This document shows, in pieces, positions 1-9,702 of a stretch of DNA of 64,000 nt; within the stretch, counting starts at the first letter, position 1, and each line of letters begins with the position of its first letter. The stretch lies in the NCBI GenBank assembly GCA_003988855.1, contig QYAI01000095.1, positions 55,968-119,967 on the forward strand, in the 5' to 3' direction. The DNA is from Arachnopeziza araneosa (lineage: Eukaryota > Ascomycota > Leotiomycetes > Helotiales > Arachnopezizaceae). Below the pieces are notes generated by a model. That model ran no database searches and was not told the origin of the DNA. It was given only the letters and a program-made list of their open reading frames with translations. The position numbers and the translations under genes were made by a program.

Positions 1-2
1 AA

Positions 3-2591
3 AGCATAGCTCATATCAATCCCGATCTTACAGCTTTCCAATATCCAAATGTTAACAAAATCCAACCTCCAGATTTCAAGTCCATGAACGGGAAGTGGAA
101 AACGCATGCCGTAGCGATAGGGAGTGACGAAGATATCATGCAATCCGTTGCTGGACCTCTTAACATCGAAGGAATCGTCAAAAGTCTTCGCGAGATGAAT
201 TTGGACCAATTCCCATTGCTACCTTCATGTCTAAGAGTTCCCGAAAAGCTTCACGAAACAGGCCCAGGCATCCAGTCCCTAGTGCGGGTTGAATTATGTA
301 CATCAATGCCATTGAACAACACCGAAGACTCCGATGATGAGGACGAAATTAGTACAACCGATGACCGCACTCTTCGTCGAGTACATCCTGCTCTGGCAAA
401 GACATATGTTTCGATTCCCAACAACCCATCGGCCTTTGATCGCGGCCAGTGTGAGACCCAAATGTGGGCACAAAAACATGCACCAGAAAAGGCAGATCAA
501 GTTTTGCAGGCCGGCTCAGAAGCTCTAGAATTGAAAGAATGGCTGATCAGCCAGACCGTCAGCTCTGTAGAATCAACGGGTTCGTCACTCAAACCTACTG
601 CTCCAAAGAAACGAAAAAGAAAGCTAGCGAAGCAAGACGACTCTTTCATAGTTTACACTGATGAAGAAGGAGACAACGAGGAAATCAAGAACAAGAATAC
701 GATTCTTATCAGCGGACCCCATGGATGTGGAAAGACAGCAACTGTATATGCTGTTGCTAAAGAGCTCGGTTTTGAAATCTTCGAGATCAATTCAGGAAGC
801 CGTCGAAGCGGAAGAGATATCCTCGCCAAAGTAGGTGATATGATAGGTAATCACCTAGTTCAAGGAGTGAAAGAACTGCCACAGCTCGATGGCATTACTG
901 AGGATCGACGTGCTGAGTTTGAGAACGATCTCAAAACCGGTCGTCAGGGAACGCTCAACTCTTTTTTCGCAGCAAAACCGGCTAAACCCAAATTCGTTGA
1001 ACAGAAGCCAGCCGAAACAGCGAAAGTCTCCACAGTGCGAACTCAAATTGCATCACTTGGACAGAAGAAGCAAGCTACATTAGGCAATACAGCCCAGACC
1101 AAAGCTCCTTCCAAAGAACAAAAGCAGTCCCTCATCTTGATTGAAGAAGCAGATATGATTTATAAGCAAGATTCTCAATTCTGGTCTACGATTGAGAAAC
1201 TTCAAGATATTTCACGACGTCCAATCATCTTAACTTGTAGTGATGAAAACGCCATACCCCTGAGTCGGGATACATTGCATACCATCTTGAGATTTGAGCC
1301 ACCGCATGTTGATCTCGCTGTGGATCACATGCTCTTGATTGCAGCGTCAGAAGGCCATCTCATTCCAAGAGAAGCTGTGAAAACTCTTTACGAGGGACGA
1401 AACTTAGATCTGAGAGCATCGCTGACAGAGCTCAACTTCTGGTGTCAATTCGCAGTAGGCGATGTGAGCAGGGGCCTGGGTTGGTATTATCCTCGCACCT
1501 GTGGTCGTGAAGATGTGGATGAGAATGGGCATACAATTCGTGTAGTCAGCCAGGGTACATACAGAAATGGAATGGGCTGGCTGTGTCAAGACACCCTCAA
1601 AAGCCGTGGTCAATATCTCGATATTGGAGACGAAACACTGCACAAAGCTTGCGAATCCCTGGACCTTGATCTTGGCGATTGGGAGAAGACTTTGAAGGTA
1701 GATTCCTGGGCTGACAAGGTTCAAGACATCTGCAACACAAATTCCGGTCGACAATCTGCTCTCAATTCATTCTCGCAATTTACTGACAACATGAGCGATG
1801 CTGATATCCTGTCTGGCGGACTCTTCGGATTGCCGGAACAGACCTCTCTTGACCCTACTCAACCAGGTCTGTGGGAAACTGACTGTGAGGAGTATCCAAT
1901 TTTATATCATGTTACCAATGCCCCAGAGAACCATATTCTCCATGCCCCAGAAACGGTTAGATACTCTTCAACAACGAAAGATATCAGCCTCTTTGTCAGG
2001 TCCCGAGGGAGAAGCTTACTTCAAATAAAACAACTTCACCATCACTTGAAAATTCAGCAAGGCCTCGACAGCGTGACGGAATCACATATCCTGAAGTTGA
2101 TCTGCAAGCAAATAACGAATCCCAGTCCATGGCTTTCGCACAAGGACCTGTCAGCCGCATTCCAACCTTTCAGATCCCCCGAAACAATGCACCAAAAATT
2201 TGAAACTCTACAATTTAAACGCACTGCACGAATTTTGAGTGAAGAGCTAGCCCCTTATATCCGTGGCATCATGGCTTACGACGGTCGGCTTCAGAAGGAG
2301 CGGGAGAGAATGAGTAATTTACTTAGTGAAGGTGGTAGACCTGGAAAGCGGCAGCGTACAACAAGGTCAGCATTCAGTGCAATGGCAGGTGGTCAAAGGG
2401 AGCACACTAGAAAAGATCGATGGTTTTCGGATTTTCCAGATTTAAATCCAGTTTTGGTTCTACGGACTGCGGGTGATTGGACTAAGGCCGCCATGGACCT
2501 AGAGATGGAGCAAGAGAAACTGTTAGGCGGTATATTTGAAGAGGAAGTTGCAACAGATGATGAGCTAGCTTACAAAACAGACGCGCACTAG
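3..2591 (+). CDS. ELG1: Elg1/ATAD5-like alternative clamp-loader subunit (5' truncated)
   Basis: Family role: the large subunit of the Elg1-RFC complex, which unloads PCNA, especially SUMO-PCNA, from chromatin in the nucleus. The frame is open from base 3 with no stop before the first ATG at 84, so the gene starts outside the window; 835 residues follow that ATG. Numbering from ATG 84, Walker A GPHGCGKT is at 211-218 and a Walker B-like LILIEEAD at 350-357. Between them lies a lysine-rich insert carrying QGTLNSFF (288-295), a perfect PCNA-interacting (PIP) box. A basic KKRKRK stretch near 173 may be a nuclear localisation signal. No intron is needed. The C-terminal part (about 600-835) fits the helical collar region of Elg1 homologues. 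The assignment rests on the AAA pattern with the EE-type Walker B and the overall layout. Rfc1 is the main alternative, but no BRCT domain is visible. Confidence 0.85.
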   Translation, partial: SIAHINPDLTAFQYPNVNKIQPPDFKSMNGKWKTHAVAIGSDEDIMQSVAGPLNIEGIVKSLREMNLDQFPLLPSCLRVPEKLHETGPGIQSLVRVELCTSMPLNNTEDSDDEDEISTTDDRTLRRVHPALAKTYVSIPNNPSAFDRGQCETQMWAQKHAPEKADQVLQAGSEALELKEWLISQTVSSVESTGSSLKPTAPKKRKRKLAKQDDSFIVYTDEEGDNEEIKNKNTILISGPHGCGKTATVYAVAKELGFEIFEINSGSRRSGRDILAKVGDMIGNHLVQGVKELPQLDGITEDRRAEFENDLKTGRQGTLNSFFAAKPAKPKFVEQKPAETAKVSTVRTQIASLGQKKQATLGNTAQTKAPSKEQKQSLILIEEADMIYKQDSQFWSTIEKLQDISRRPIILTCSDENAIPLSRDTLHTILRFEPPHVDLAVDHMLLIAASEGHLIPREAVKTLYEGRNLDLRASLTELNFWCQFAVGDVSRGLGWYYPRTCGREDVDENGHTIRVVSQGTYRNGMGWLCQDTLKSRGQYLDIGDETLHKACESLDLDLGDWEKTLKVDSWADKVQDICNTNSGRQSALNSFSQFTDNMSDADILSGGLFGLPEQTSLDPTQPGLWETDCEEYPILYHVTNAPENHILHAPETVRYSSTTKDISLFVRSRGRSLLQIKQLHHHLKIQQGLDSVTESHILKLICKQITNPSPWLSHKDLSAAFQPFRSPETMHQKFETLQFKRTARILSEELAPYIRGIMAYDGRLQKERERMSNLLSEGGRPGKRQRTTRSAFSAMAGGQREHTRKDRWFSDFPDLNPVLVLRTAGDWTKAAMDLEMEQEKLLGGIFEEEVATDDELAYKTDAH

Positions 2592-3187
2592 ATTCCTGAT
2601 TGCATAATGACTGGAAAGGAGCGTCATTGCATTTACAGGAGCATATAGTATAGCATAACACAACATGGTTTCAAGAATAAGCATCTTGCTTTGACTTCAG
2701 GCTTTCCGGTACTTTAGTGAAAATAAAGTAGGAAGGTTAAAATAAAGATGTAGGACTAAGATAGAAAAGGGGTTAAATAGGTAGTTGGATCGCTTAAGTG
2801 AATTAAGCGAGTTAAACGAGTTCCCTTTATCTCCCTTTGCAATTTACTTTTGTTTCTCTTATACATTGACTTTGATCTTACTTCTCTTGTTGTTTTAATC
2901 CAACTTATACTTTTGTTTTATTTTACCAGTTACCTTTATTTCTCTTTTGCTTTTTACTCTCCTGTCGTTTTGTCCATGTTTTCGTCTCGCTCCCGTCTAT
3001 TGGGGCCCTTGCAGATAGTATCCGTACGGACCCAATTGTTAGATTGAGTAGTTTCTTCTTCCGAGCGCTCGTGTCCTATCTCCATATCTTTGGGGTTTGG
3101 ACAGATCCTCTCACTTCCGCATTTCCCAGATCTCCAAAATTGGGTATCTTTGCATGGAGACAATTGCCGGCTATCACCTGTATCACA
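2592..3187. other. Intergenic region without a recognised gene
   Basis: This holds the 3' flank of ELG1, then a pyrimidine-rich stretch around 2825-2960 dominated by T and CT tracts. An open frame in phase with the following pseudogene starts near 3044, but it does not look like protein before about 3188. No RNA gene or repeat was recognised. Confidence 0.6.
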
Positions 3188-4841
3188 ATGGTGGTCCCTA
3201 GAGAAAAGATCAAGGTTTTCACTCAGCCTTCGGTGGAACTTTACGGAGCACCAAACCTCGTTTGTAACTTGTATCAGCCTAGTGTGGATATGGAGAACGG
3301 CTTTGCTGTCTTTCATCTAGCATCTGGAAGCATCACACCTTCCAGTTCCCGAGACTCTTCAGACCTCAAGGTCTTCCTCGAAGCAGATAAGCGAGCCTGG
3401 TCGGGCAAATCCCCTCTCGTAATTTCGTTTTACGTGTCTACATGTTTTACTTTGAGATAGACCAAGCACCAAAGCTTGTGCTGAACATCCAACCTAGGCC
3501 GGAAAGCTCTGATACGTTTATCCCTCTCCTGGGATCCAAGATGGAGGTTTGTCAGACCAGTGTAGATAGCGACAAGGTCTATCTGGCCAGATATCTACTC
3601 AATCACTCGGCATACCCGGCTGTGAGAGATGACCACGATTCCAAGCTACTCCAAGAGAAGAGCGTCGGCGATGCGACGCGCAAGCCGAAGTCAGAGAATA
3701 GCCTAGCTGAAGGTATGCGCCCGATTGTGAAAGCCAAAGTCAACCATGTTGCCAATTTCCCATTGGTGAGAAAGAATGCTGGTGAAGGAAGCACGGGTTA
3801 CGCCTGCATATACGACATTCACATCGCTGACAAGGGCTCAGAATTTGAATTGTTCCTCCCTGTTCCAGAATCTACTCCATGGATGATTCTAGGCGGCCAC
3901 ACTGCTTCCATTCTTGCCGCAGTTACGGAAGGCAACCGATCTCCTTATTTCATGCACCCTGTATTCCTCACAGAAATCGGTCCTGTGGTGTGGAACATGC
4001 CATATCTGAGTTTCGACGGTCTACCAATCGTTGACACGACAAAGCACAAGGAGATGCCTTGGCTTGAACTCCATACCTCTCTTCAGCTATCAGCCCGAGA
4101 ACTTAGCTGTGGAAGCAAGATGAACAATTCACATGAGGATATTAGAATTTCTTTCAAGGAAAGCATCTTCTCCATGTTCATGCAGTTTTCGGGTGTCCAA
4201 GAGACGACTTAAAACATGGAGGTGTTTGCGCTCAATGGCTCAAAGCAAGGCGGTATCCAAGTCCTTGTATTGATCTCGACTATGCGTCTTGAGACGGCCA
4301 ATCATACCGTCGTTCTTGATGCTGCAGTCTTGACCGTCACCCAGGAGCTGCTCCGCGACGGCAACATTGACTCCTTGATGCAAAAGCATAATGCGGTCTA
4401 CATCAAGGTTAATCACGCAGAGCTCAAGCTCTAGAAGACTGTGCTTCCTGCTCTGGTCGAGCACTGCCGAACTTGGGCACACACCAAGGAATACGAGTAT
4501 CAAGCTCTCGGCCGTATTCCCGCATCCCTAGAGAACAACGAACAAATCCTCTGTTCCTGCGGCAATGGTCAGTTCCCGCGCAACTTCATTGCCAACGTCC
4601 CTCTCTGGGATGTGGTCTCCACACACGCTGTCCGTACGGCCATCCCCTTCTTTCACAGTCACATTTGTTGAGGATCTGATTTTTGAGACTCTTGCCACTA
4701 AGAAGGTGACCAAATGCCTAGTTTGTGGAATGGGAGGACGGAACTGCAGACTCTCTCCTCACGTGCGCCAGGTGCGAGTTGGCTAGGTACCGCGGTAAGG
4801 AGTGCTAGATGAAGGATTGGAAGGAGAATAAGAGGGTTTGT
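3188..4841 (+). pseudogene. Decayed fungal MYND-type zinc-finger protein gene
   Basis: A single intronless gene can be followed across several broken frames. It starts at ATG 3188, shifts frame near 3440-3460, and continues in the frame of 3442-4212. It then meets an in-frame TAA at 4210-4212, followed directly by more coding sequence, and an in-frame TAG at 4432-4434 where homologues would be expected to carry Trp. It shifts frame again near 4640-4665 and between 4726 and 4758. The C-terminal MYND pattern is still readable: a CxxC at 4715-4726, then CxxC at 4764-4775, then YRGKEC followed by TAG (4806-4808) at the expected Gln, then MKDW and a final Cys at 4839. Two of the stops fit single transitions (TGG to TAG, CAG to TAG). 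MYND fingers bind proline-rich peptides in other proteins; this copy cannot give a full product. Sequencing errors could explain one frameshift but not the whole set. Confidence 0.75.
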
Positions 4842-5415
4842 GCAAAGTGAGGATGAGAAACGAGGTGATACAGAGGGTTGATGGATTTGGGAATTGGTAA
4901 TGGTGGATGAAGTAGGATAAAGAAAGGTCGGTGCTGCCACAGAAGATGGAGCCATTCATGGCCCACCAAGTATTGAAATTGACTTGGTTTTTCTACACTA
5001 GGAAAGAAATTTGGGAATATTTCTCAGGATTCCTGGCTTGCTCATAAACCCTGCTTTCATTGTGCTCCAGTGATAACGTTTTGAAAAGTAAATGTGCAGA
5101 CTTTAGCCCATAAGGGCTCATTGTGAAATTGATTATCAGACAATGGAAAATGATAACTCGTATCCGCTGGGAATATTGTTCGAGAATATAAACAGCAGGC
5201 GTAATGATTTGTACCAGAAGATATTACCATGAAAGTAGAGAATTGGTCGTCCATCTCGCGGCAAGCAAGCGCGATCCCACCAACCCCACCAAGGCTGACT
5301 TTGTTTTCTCAGCTCCCACATCACCAGCGGTCCTGAAACCACACCTGAAGAGCCGCCTCTCCAACCTCAACCCGCCATCTCGAAGCTTCGAGATACCCAA
5401 TTAAGTCATCCCACC
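4842..5415. other. Intergenic region; promoter side of HEM3
   Basis: No coding frame with family character was seen. The last 150 bases are pyrimidine- and C-rich and run into the HEM3 start context CCACC-ATGG, so this side probably holds the HEM3 promoter and leader. Confidence 0.5.
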
Positions 5416-6522
5416 ATGGCAACACACGAACAACTTCCTTCCACCTCCTCCCATGGCCCACTCGACCCCACCATCCAAAACGCTGCCCCTCCAAGTACCG
5501 CGAGCAGAGAAGGCGAGCCCGCCGCCGCACCGCGCACCATCAACATAGGCACGCGACGATCGGCGCTCGCCGTCGTGCAGGCAGAGATGGTCCTCGCCGC
5601 GCTGCAGAAATCGCACCCGGGGGTCCTGTTTGAGATCCACGCCATGTCGACGATGGGAGACAAGAACCAGACGACGGCGCTGCATGAATTCGGAGCCAAA
5701 TCACTCTGGACGCACGAGCTTGAAGCACAGTTACTAGAGGGGAAATTGGATCTCATTGTGCATTGTCTAAAGGATATGCCAACACAGCTACCGCCCAAGT
5801 GTGTCATTGGGTGTATTATGGAAAGGGAAGATCCGAGGGATTGTGTAATTGTGAAGAAGGGTTTGGCATATAAGGCTCTCAAGGACCTCCCTGAGGGTGC
5901 GGTAGTCGGTACCAGTAGTGTGAGGAGGAGTGCGCAGGTCAAGAGGAGGTATCCGCACTTGAAGTTTAAGGATGTGAGGGGGAATATTGGAACGAGGTTG
6001 GCTAAGTTAGATGCTGAGGACGGGGAGTATTCGTGTCTTATTCTTGCTGCCGCCGGGATTTTGAGGATGGGTTGGGATGAGAGGATCACACAGTATTTAG
6101 ACTCCGAGACGGACGGGGGTGGATTGCTGCATGCAGTTGGTCAGGGGGCTTTGGCCATTGAGGTTAGAGAGGGGGATGAAAAGACGGTGGAAATTCTGAA
6201 GGGTTTGATGGATCGAGAAGCGACATTGGCGGGGACTGCAGAGAGGAGTCTGATGCGCACACTCGAAGGAGGATGTAGTGTGCCAATTGGAGTAGAGACG
6301 AAATGGACGAGTGAGAAGAAGCTGCTGATGAAGGCTATTGTTGTAAGTTTAGATGGGACGAAGAGTGTCGAAGCAGAGAAGCTGCTTGAAATATTGGATG
6401 TCAAAGCTGCCGAGGAGTTTGGTTGGAATCTCGCTCAGGAACTAGTTGAAAAGGGAGCGTCCAAGATCCTAGAGGAGATCAATCTCAATAGGCCGGTTAT
6501 CAAGGAACAAGGAGGAGCATAG
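5416..6522 (+). CDS. HEM3: Porphobilinogen deaminase (hydroxymethylbilane synthase)
   Basis: Cytosolic enzyme of haem synthesis that joins four porphobilinogen molecules into hydroxymethylbilane. It is a single 368-residue exon. The start at 5416 lies in a strong context (CCACCATGG) and gives a roughly 40-residue, Ala/Pro/Ser-rich extension before the conserved core begins at NIGTRRSALAVVQAE. Visible motifs include STMGDK, the HCLKDMPT substrate loop, GTSSVRRSAQ with its pyrrole-binding arginines, DVRGNIGTRL, and EGGCSVPIG, whose Cys287 anchors the dipyrromethane cofactor. The length is usual for fungal homologues (about 330-370). All catalytic landmarks are present, so the enzyme should be active. 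It runs tail to tail with GCV3 downstream, about 200 bases apart. Confidence 0.97.
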   Translation: MATHEQLPSTSSHGPLDPTIQNAAPPSTASREGEPAAAPRTINIGTRRSALAVVQAEMVLAALQKSHPGVLFEIHAMSTMGDKNQTTALHEFGAKSLWTHELEAQLLEGKLDLIVHCLKDMPTQLPPKCVIGCIMEREDPRDCVIVKKGLAYKALKDLPEGAVVGTSSVRRSAQVKRRYPHLKFKDVRGNIGTRLAKLDAEDGEYSCLILAAAGILRMGWDERITQYLDSETDGGGLLHAVGQGALAIEVREGDEKTVEILKGLMDREATLAGTAERSLMRTLEGGCSVPIGVETKWTSEKKLLMKAIVVSLDGTKSVEAEKLLEILDVKAAEEFGWNLAQELVEKGASKILEEINLNRPVIKEQGGA

Positions 6523-6721
6523 AGAGAACCTCAGCGGATCGTTATCAAGGAGTATGGAGGATCAAAAGTATCTGTACAAATCAATGAGCTTCAAATAAGA
6601 CGTAGATTAGCTGGTTTGTGCTCGATATCGAACTCAGCAAGATGTTGCTCCATGACTGAACCAGCCTGCATTACTGTTGAAGTATTCCCTCTATGTGCAG
6701 CCCTCTCTCCAATCCACTCAC

Positions 6722-7329
6722 TCATTCATCCTCCTCCGTAAACGCCTTGTACGCGTCCACGCTCATCAGGTCCTCAAGATCCTGGATCCCTTTCTCCGTG
6801 ATTTCAATCTTAGCTACCCACCCGCCAGAACTCGACTCATCCTCGGGACCTTTATTAATCGTCGACGGGGTCTCTTCCAGCGCCTCATTCACCGACGTAA
6901 TCAGGCACGTAATCGGCGAATTGATATCACTCGCCGACTTGACTGACTCTACCGCTCCGATCGAATCGCCTGCTGTGACTTCCATGGGAACCTCTGGGAG
7001 CTCGACGTATACCACATCACCTAGGGCATGGGCTGCGTAATCGGAGATGCCAATCACACCCGTCTTGCCGTCTTCCGAGATCGAGACCCATTCGTGGTCT
7101 TTAGTGTATTTCTTTATCTGGGCTGCGGAGCGAGAGAAGGATTAGTTTTGTGGATGTGAGGGAGAGAGAGGGAAGAAGGGGAGCTAGATGGATGGATGGA
7201 CCCACAGATAGGAGTGGCTGCAAAGCCGCGAGCGCAGAACGGGGATGCTCGGTGGGAGACTGGTCCTCGACATGACCTGGAGACGAAGCGGGAAGCGAGC
7301 GGTCGCAGTGATCGTGCAATTGATGCCAT
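6722..7329 (-). CDS. GCV3: Glycine cleavage system H protein, mitochondrial
   Basis: Lipoyl carrier of the mitochondrial glycine decarboxylase complex; it shuttles the aminomethyl group between the P, T and L proteins. Model: complement join 6722-7122 and 7206-7329, 174 residues. The donor is GTGGGT at 7205 and the acceptor CGCAG at 7123; the 83-nt intron splits a Ser codon. Exon 1 encodes an Arg/Ser-rich mitochondrial presequence beginning MASIARSLRPLASRF and ending near GFAATPI. Exon 2 opens with the family signature KKYTKDHEWVS, followed by GDVVYVELPEV and ESVKSASD, whose Lys103 is the lipoylated residue. An in-frame ATG at 7374 would add 15 residues, but the shorter start gives a cleaner presequence. 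It is transcribed away from the SPG1-like gene across about 630 bases. Confidence 0.93.
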
Positions 7330-7958
7330 GGCGATGGGCTGGTGGAATGAGAAAAGGTGATCTTGAGCTTCCAACTTTTGTCGACCTTTTGCTCCGATGG
7401 CCGATCATAAGCGATAAGCGAGCCTTCAATCATGGTGACCCCACCAAAAACGCGAGAAAGGCAGGGATGGTTGTATGAAAGATGGACTTATAATAGCTAA
7501 TATCAATGTTGATATTGACAACAAACAACCGGAATTTAGGGGGGATTTCCTTTTGTTATGCTCTGCTTTCTTTCTCTTCTGAGTCTTGTGCACCAAGGCG
7601 AAAGCAGCAGGAAAGGCCTTAAGAGCCTCATCGCGTAAGTCGATTCTCTACGCGTTCCGGCACCCTAGCAAGCGCCAATATTTCGAGGCGCGAGACTGGG
7701 TCACCACCAAGACCCGGACGAAGACACACACCCACCAGGTTGTGAATACCCTCAATTCCTCCCAAAGCGTCCACATTCCTACGCTACCCGTTCTACCCAC
7801 AGTAATCAACATCTCACGCCGCCCAACATCGGTAATGTGTTGACCTTTTGTTGACACCCTTAACCTTCAACATCCACTCCAACCCTCAAGCCTTCAACCT
7901 GGATTCCTCGACCCTCTCCGCAGGCTCGCCAGCCCAATTCCACGACGCCGTCGACACG
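7330..7958. promoter_or_regulatory. Divergent promoter region between GCV3 and the SPG1-like gene
   Basis: The GCV3 and SPG1-like start codons face away from each other across about 630 bases. A GTAAGT at 7635-7640 could be the donor of a 5'UTR intron in the SPG1 leader. No TATA box close to either start was recognised. Confidence 0.4.
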
Positions 7959-8987
7959 ATGGAGTCAGAAGGCTACGATCCAAGTGCGCACCCGCACCCG
8001 CAGCAGCACTACCACCACCACAACGCTGACGAGACGATGGGCGGGACTGATGAAGCACACACGCCTACGCGCAGGCACAATCAATCCTCGTCGGGGGACC
8101 TGCATCACCCATCGATGAGCACCTTCAACAACTCTCCGAACCCAGACCTAGACCCGAATGGCGGCGCGCGCTACCCTACCCCTCCGACCGCCTTCCCACC
8201 GCAGATATCACGGCCGAATAGTGGTTTGAGCGGCAGCGGCTATGGAGCTTCGAGCGCGATGCAGGGTGGTTACTCGGACGCCTCGTCAGCCGGACGGAAT
8301 AAGAACAGTGTGGTGATCAAAGTAGGCATGGTGGGCGATGCGCAGATTGGAAAGACGTCACTCATGGTGAAGTATGTGGAGGGATCATGGGACGAGGATT
8401 ACATCCAGACGCTAGGGGTTAATTTCATGGAGAAAACAATCAGCATCCGGAATACGGAAATCACCTTTTCAATCTGGGATCTGGGAGGACAGAGGGAGTT
8501 TGTGAATATGCTCCCTCTAGTGTGTAATGATGCGGTGGCCATCCTCTTTATGTTTGATTTGACGCGGAAGAGTACCTTGAATAGTATCAAGGAGTGGTAT
8601 CGCCAGGGAAGAGGATTCAATAAGACGGCCATTCCGTTCTTGGTCGGTACAAAATATGATCATTTTGTAAATTTTCCAAGGGAAGATCAGGAAGAGATTT
8701 CGAACCAGGTTTGTCGGCCCTCTTCCCGCCTTTCAAATACTTAGCTAATTGTGTCATGTCTAGGCGAGAAGGTTTGCAAAAGCTATGCGTGCTTCCCTCA
8801 TCTTCAGCAGTACGTCACATAGTATCAATGTGCAAAAGGTGCGTCTCTTACTTCGCCAACTTCCACAAACACTAACTCCTTACAGATCTTTAAAATTGTC
8901 CTCTCCAAAGCCTTTGATCTAAAGTGCACCATCCCCGAAATCGAAAACGTAGGAGAACCCCTCCTCATCTACCAATCCGTGGGTTAG
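7959..8987 (+). CDS. SPG1: Spg1/Tem1-family septation GTPase
   Basis: Small Ras-like GTPase that drives the septation initiation / mitotic exit network at spindle poles. Model: join 7959-8708, 8764-8838, 8886-8987, 308 residues. Both introns are short (55 and 47 nt) and in phase 0. The G domain begins near residue 119: P-loop GDAQIGKTS from 126, switch II WDLGGQREF, and GTKYDHF in the NKxD position, where Spg1/Tem1 proteins have TKYD. It ends with LLIYQSVG at the stop and has no CaaX box, as expected for this family. The first 115 residues are a low-complexity His-, Pro-, Ser- and Asn-rich extension, common in filamentous-fungal orthologues and absent from the yeasts. The frame is open upstream of 7959 but contains no ATG there, so 7959 is the start used. 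Confidence 0.93.
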
Positions 8988-9702
8988 ATCCTCCATCCCT
9001 CCGGAGTCTGGAGTTCCTCGCCTCTATTAGAGAGTTGGTAATCAGCCAGGAGAGTATCGCACAGTTATGTAATGATTTATTGTCTGAAGTGAAAAGCGAG
9101 AAAGGACTGATGATGGGTCACGCTCATTTAATGATTGACGGACGGACGCATGACCGCTTGGCATCGTTTGGCATAGCAAGCATGGCGTGTCTGTCCTTGC
9201 TGGGTATGGCATTTTCTTTCTGCTCTCTCGTCAGCGAGGATAGGGGAGGGAGAATGGGAATCATGGGGTTGATGGTCTCTAACGAACGGCAAGCAGGGAA
9301 GTGGACTGAATCCACGTATGGAAAGATGAATGAACAAGGAACGAAGGAGGTCTTGTGATTTTCGGCTCTCTTCTGTTCTCTACTTCCTGGGATCATATCC
9401 AAAGGCTTTCTCTTTCTTTTGTCTTATGTCGAGGCATTTGCTGCGGGATACAGTACTTTTTCTGTTGGTTTTACTCAGATGCCTGAATGAGAGAATATGA
9501 AATCGCCCAAGCAAACCTATGTCTTGGATAAATCACTTTGTTGCGCTGAGAATGTCTTAAATTCATACCTGTGAGAAGAAACGACAGAAAAAAAATCACG
9601 AATCAATGCCATTTACCACAAGAGTAAGAATAGTCCGTCTCTTCATCACTCAATAACCATACCCCATAGCAATCTATTTCTCATTCCTCCTTGACTCGTT
9701 GC
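8988..9702. other. Convergent intergenic region
   Basis: This lies between the 3' ends of the SPG1-like gene and the PLAC8 gene. An open frame over 8924-9358 mostly overlaps the SPG1 3' flank and has no family character. No RNA gene or repeat was recognised. Confidence 0.5.
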
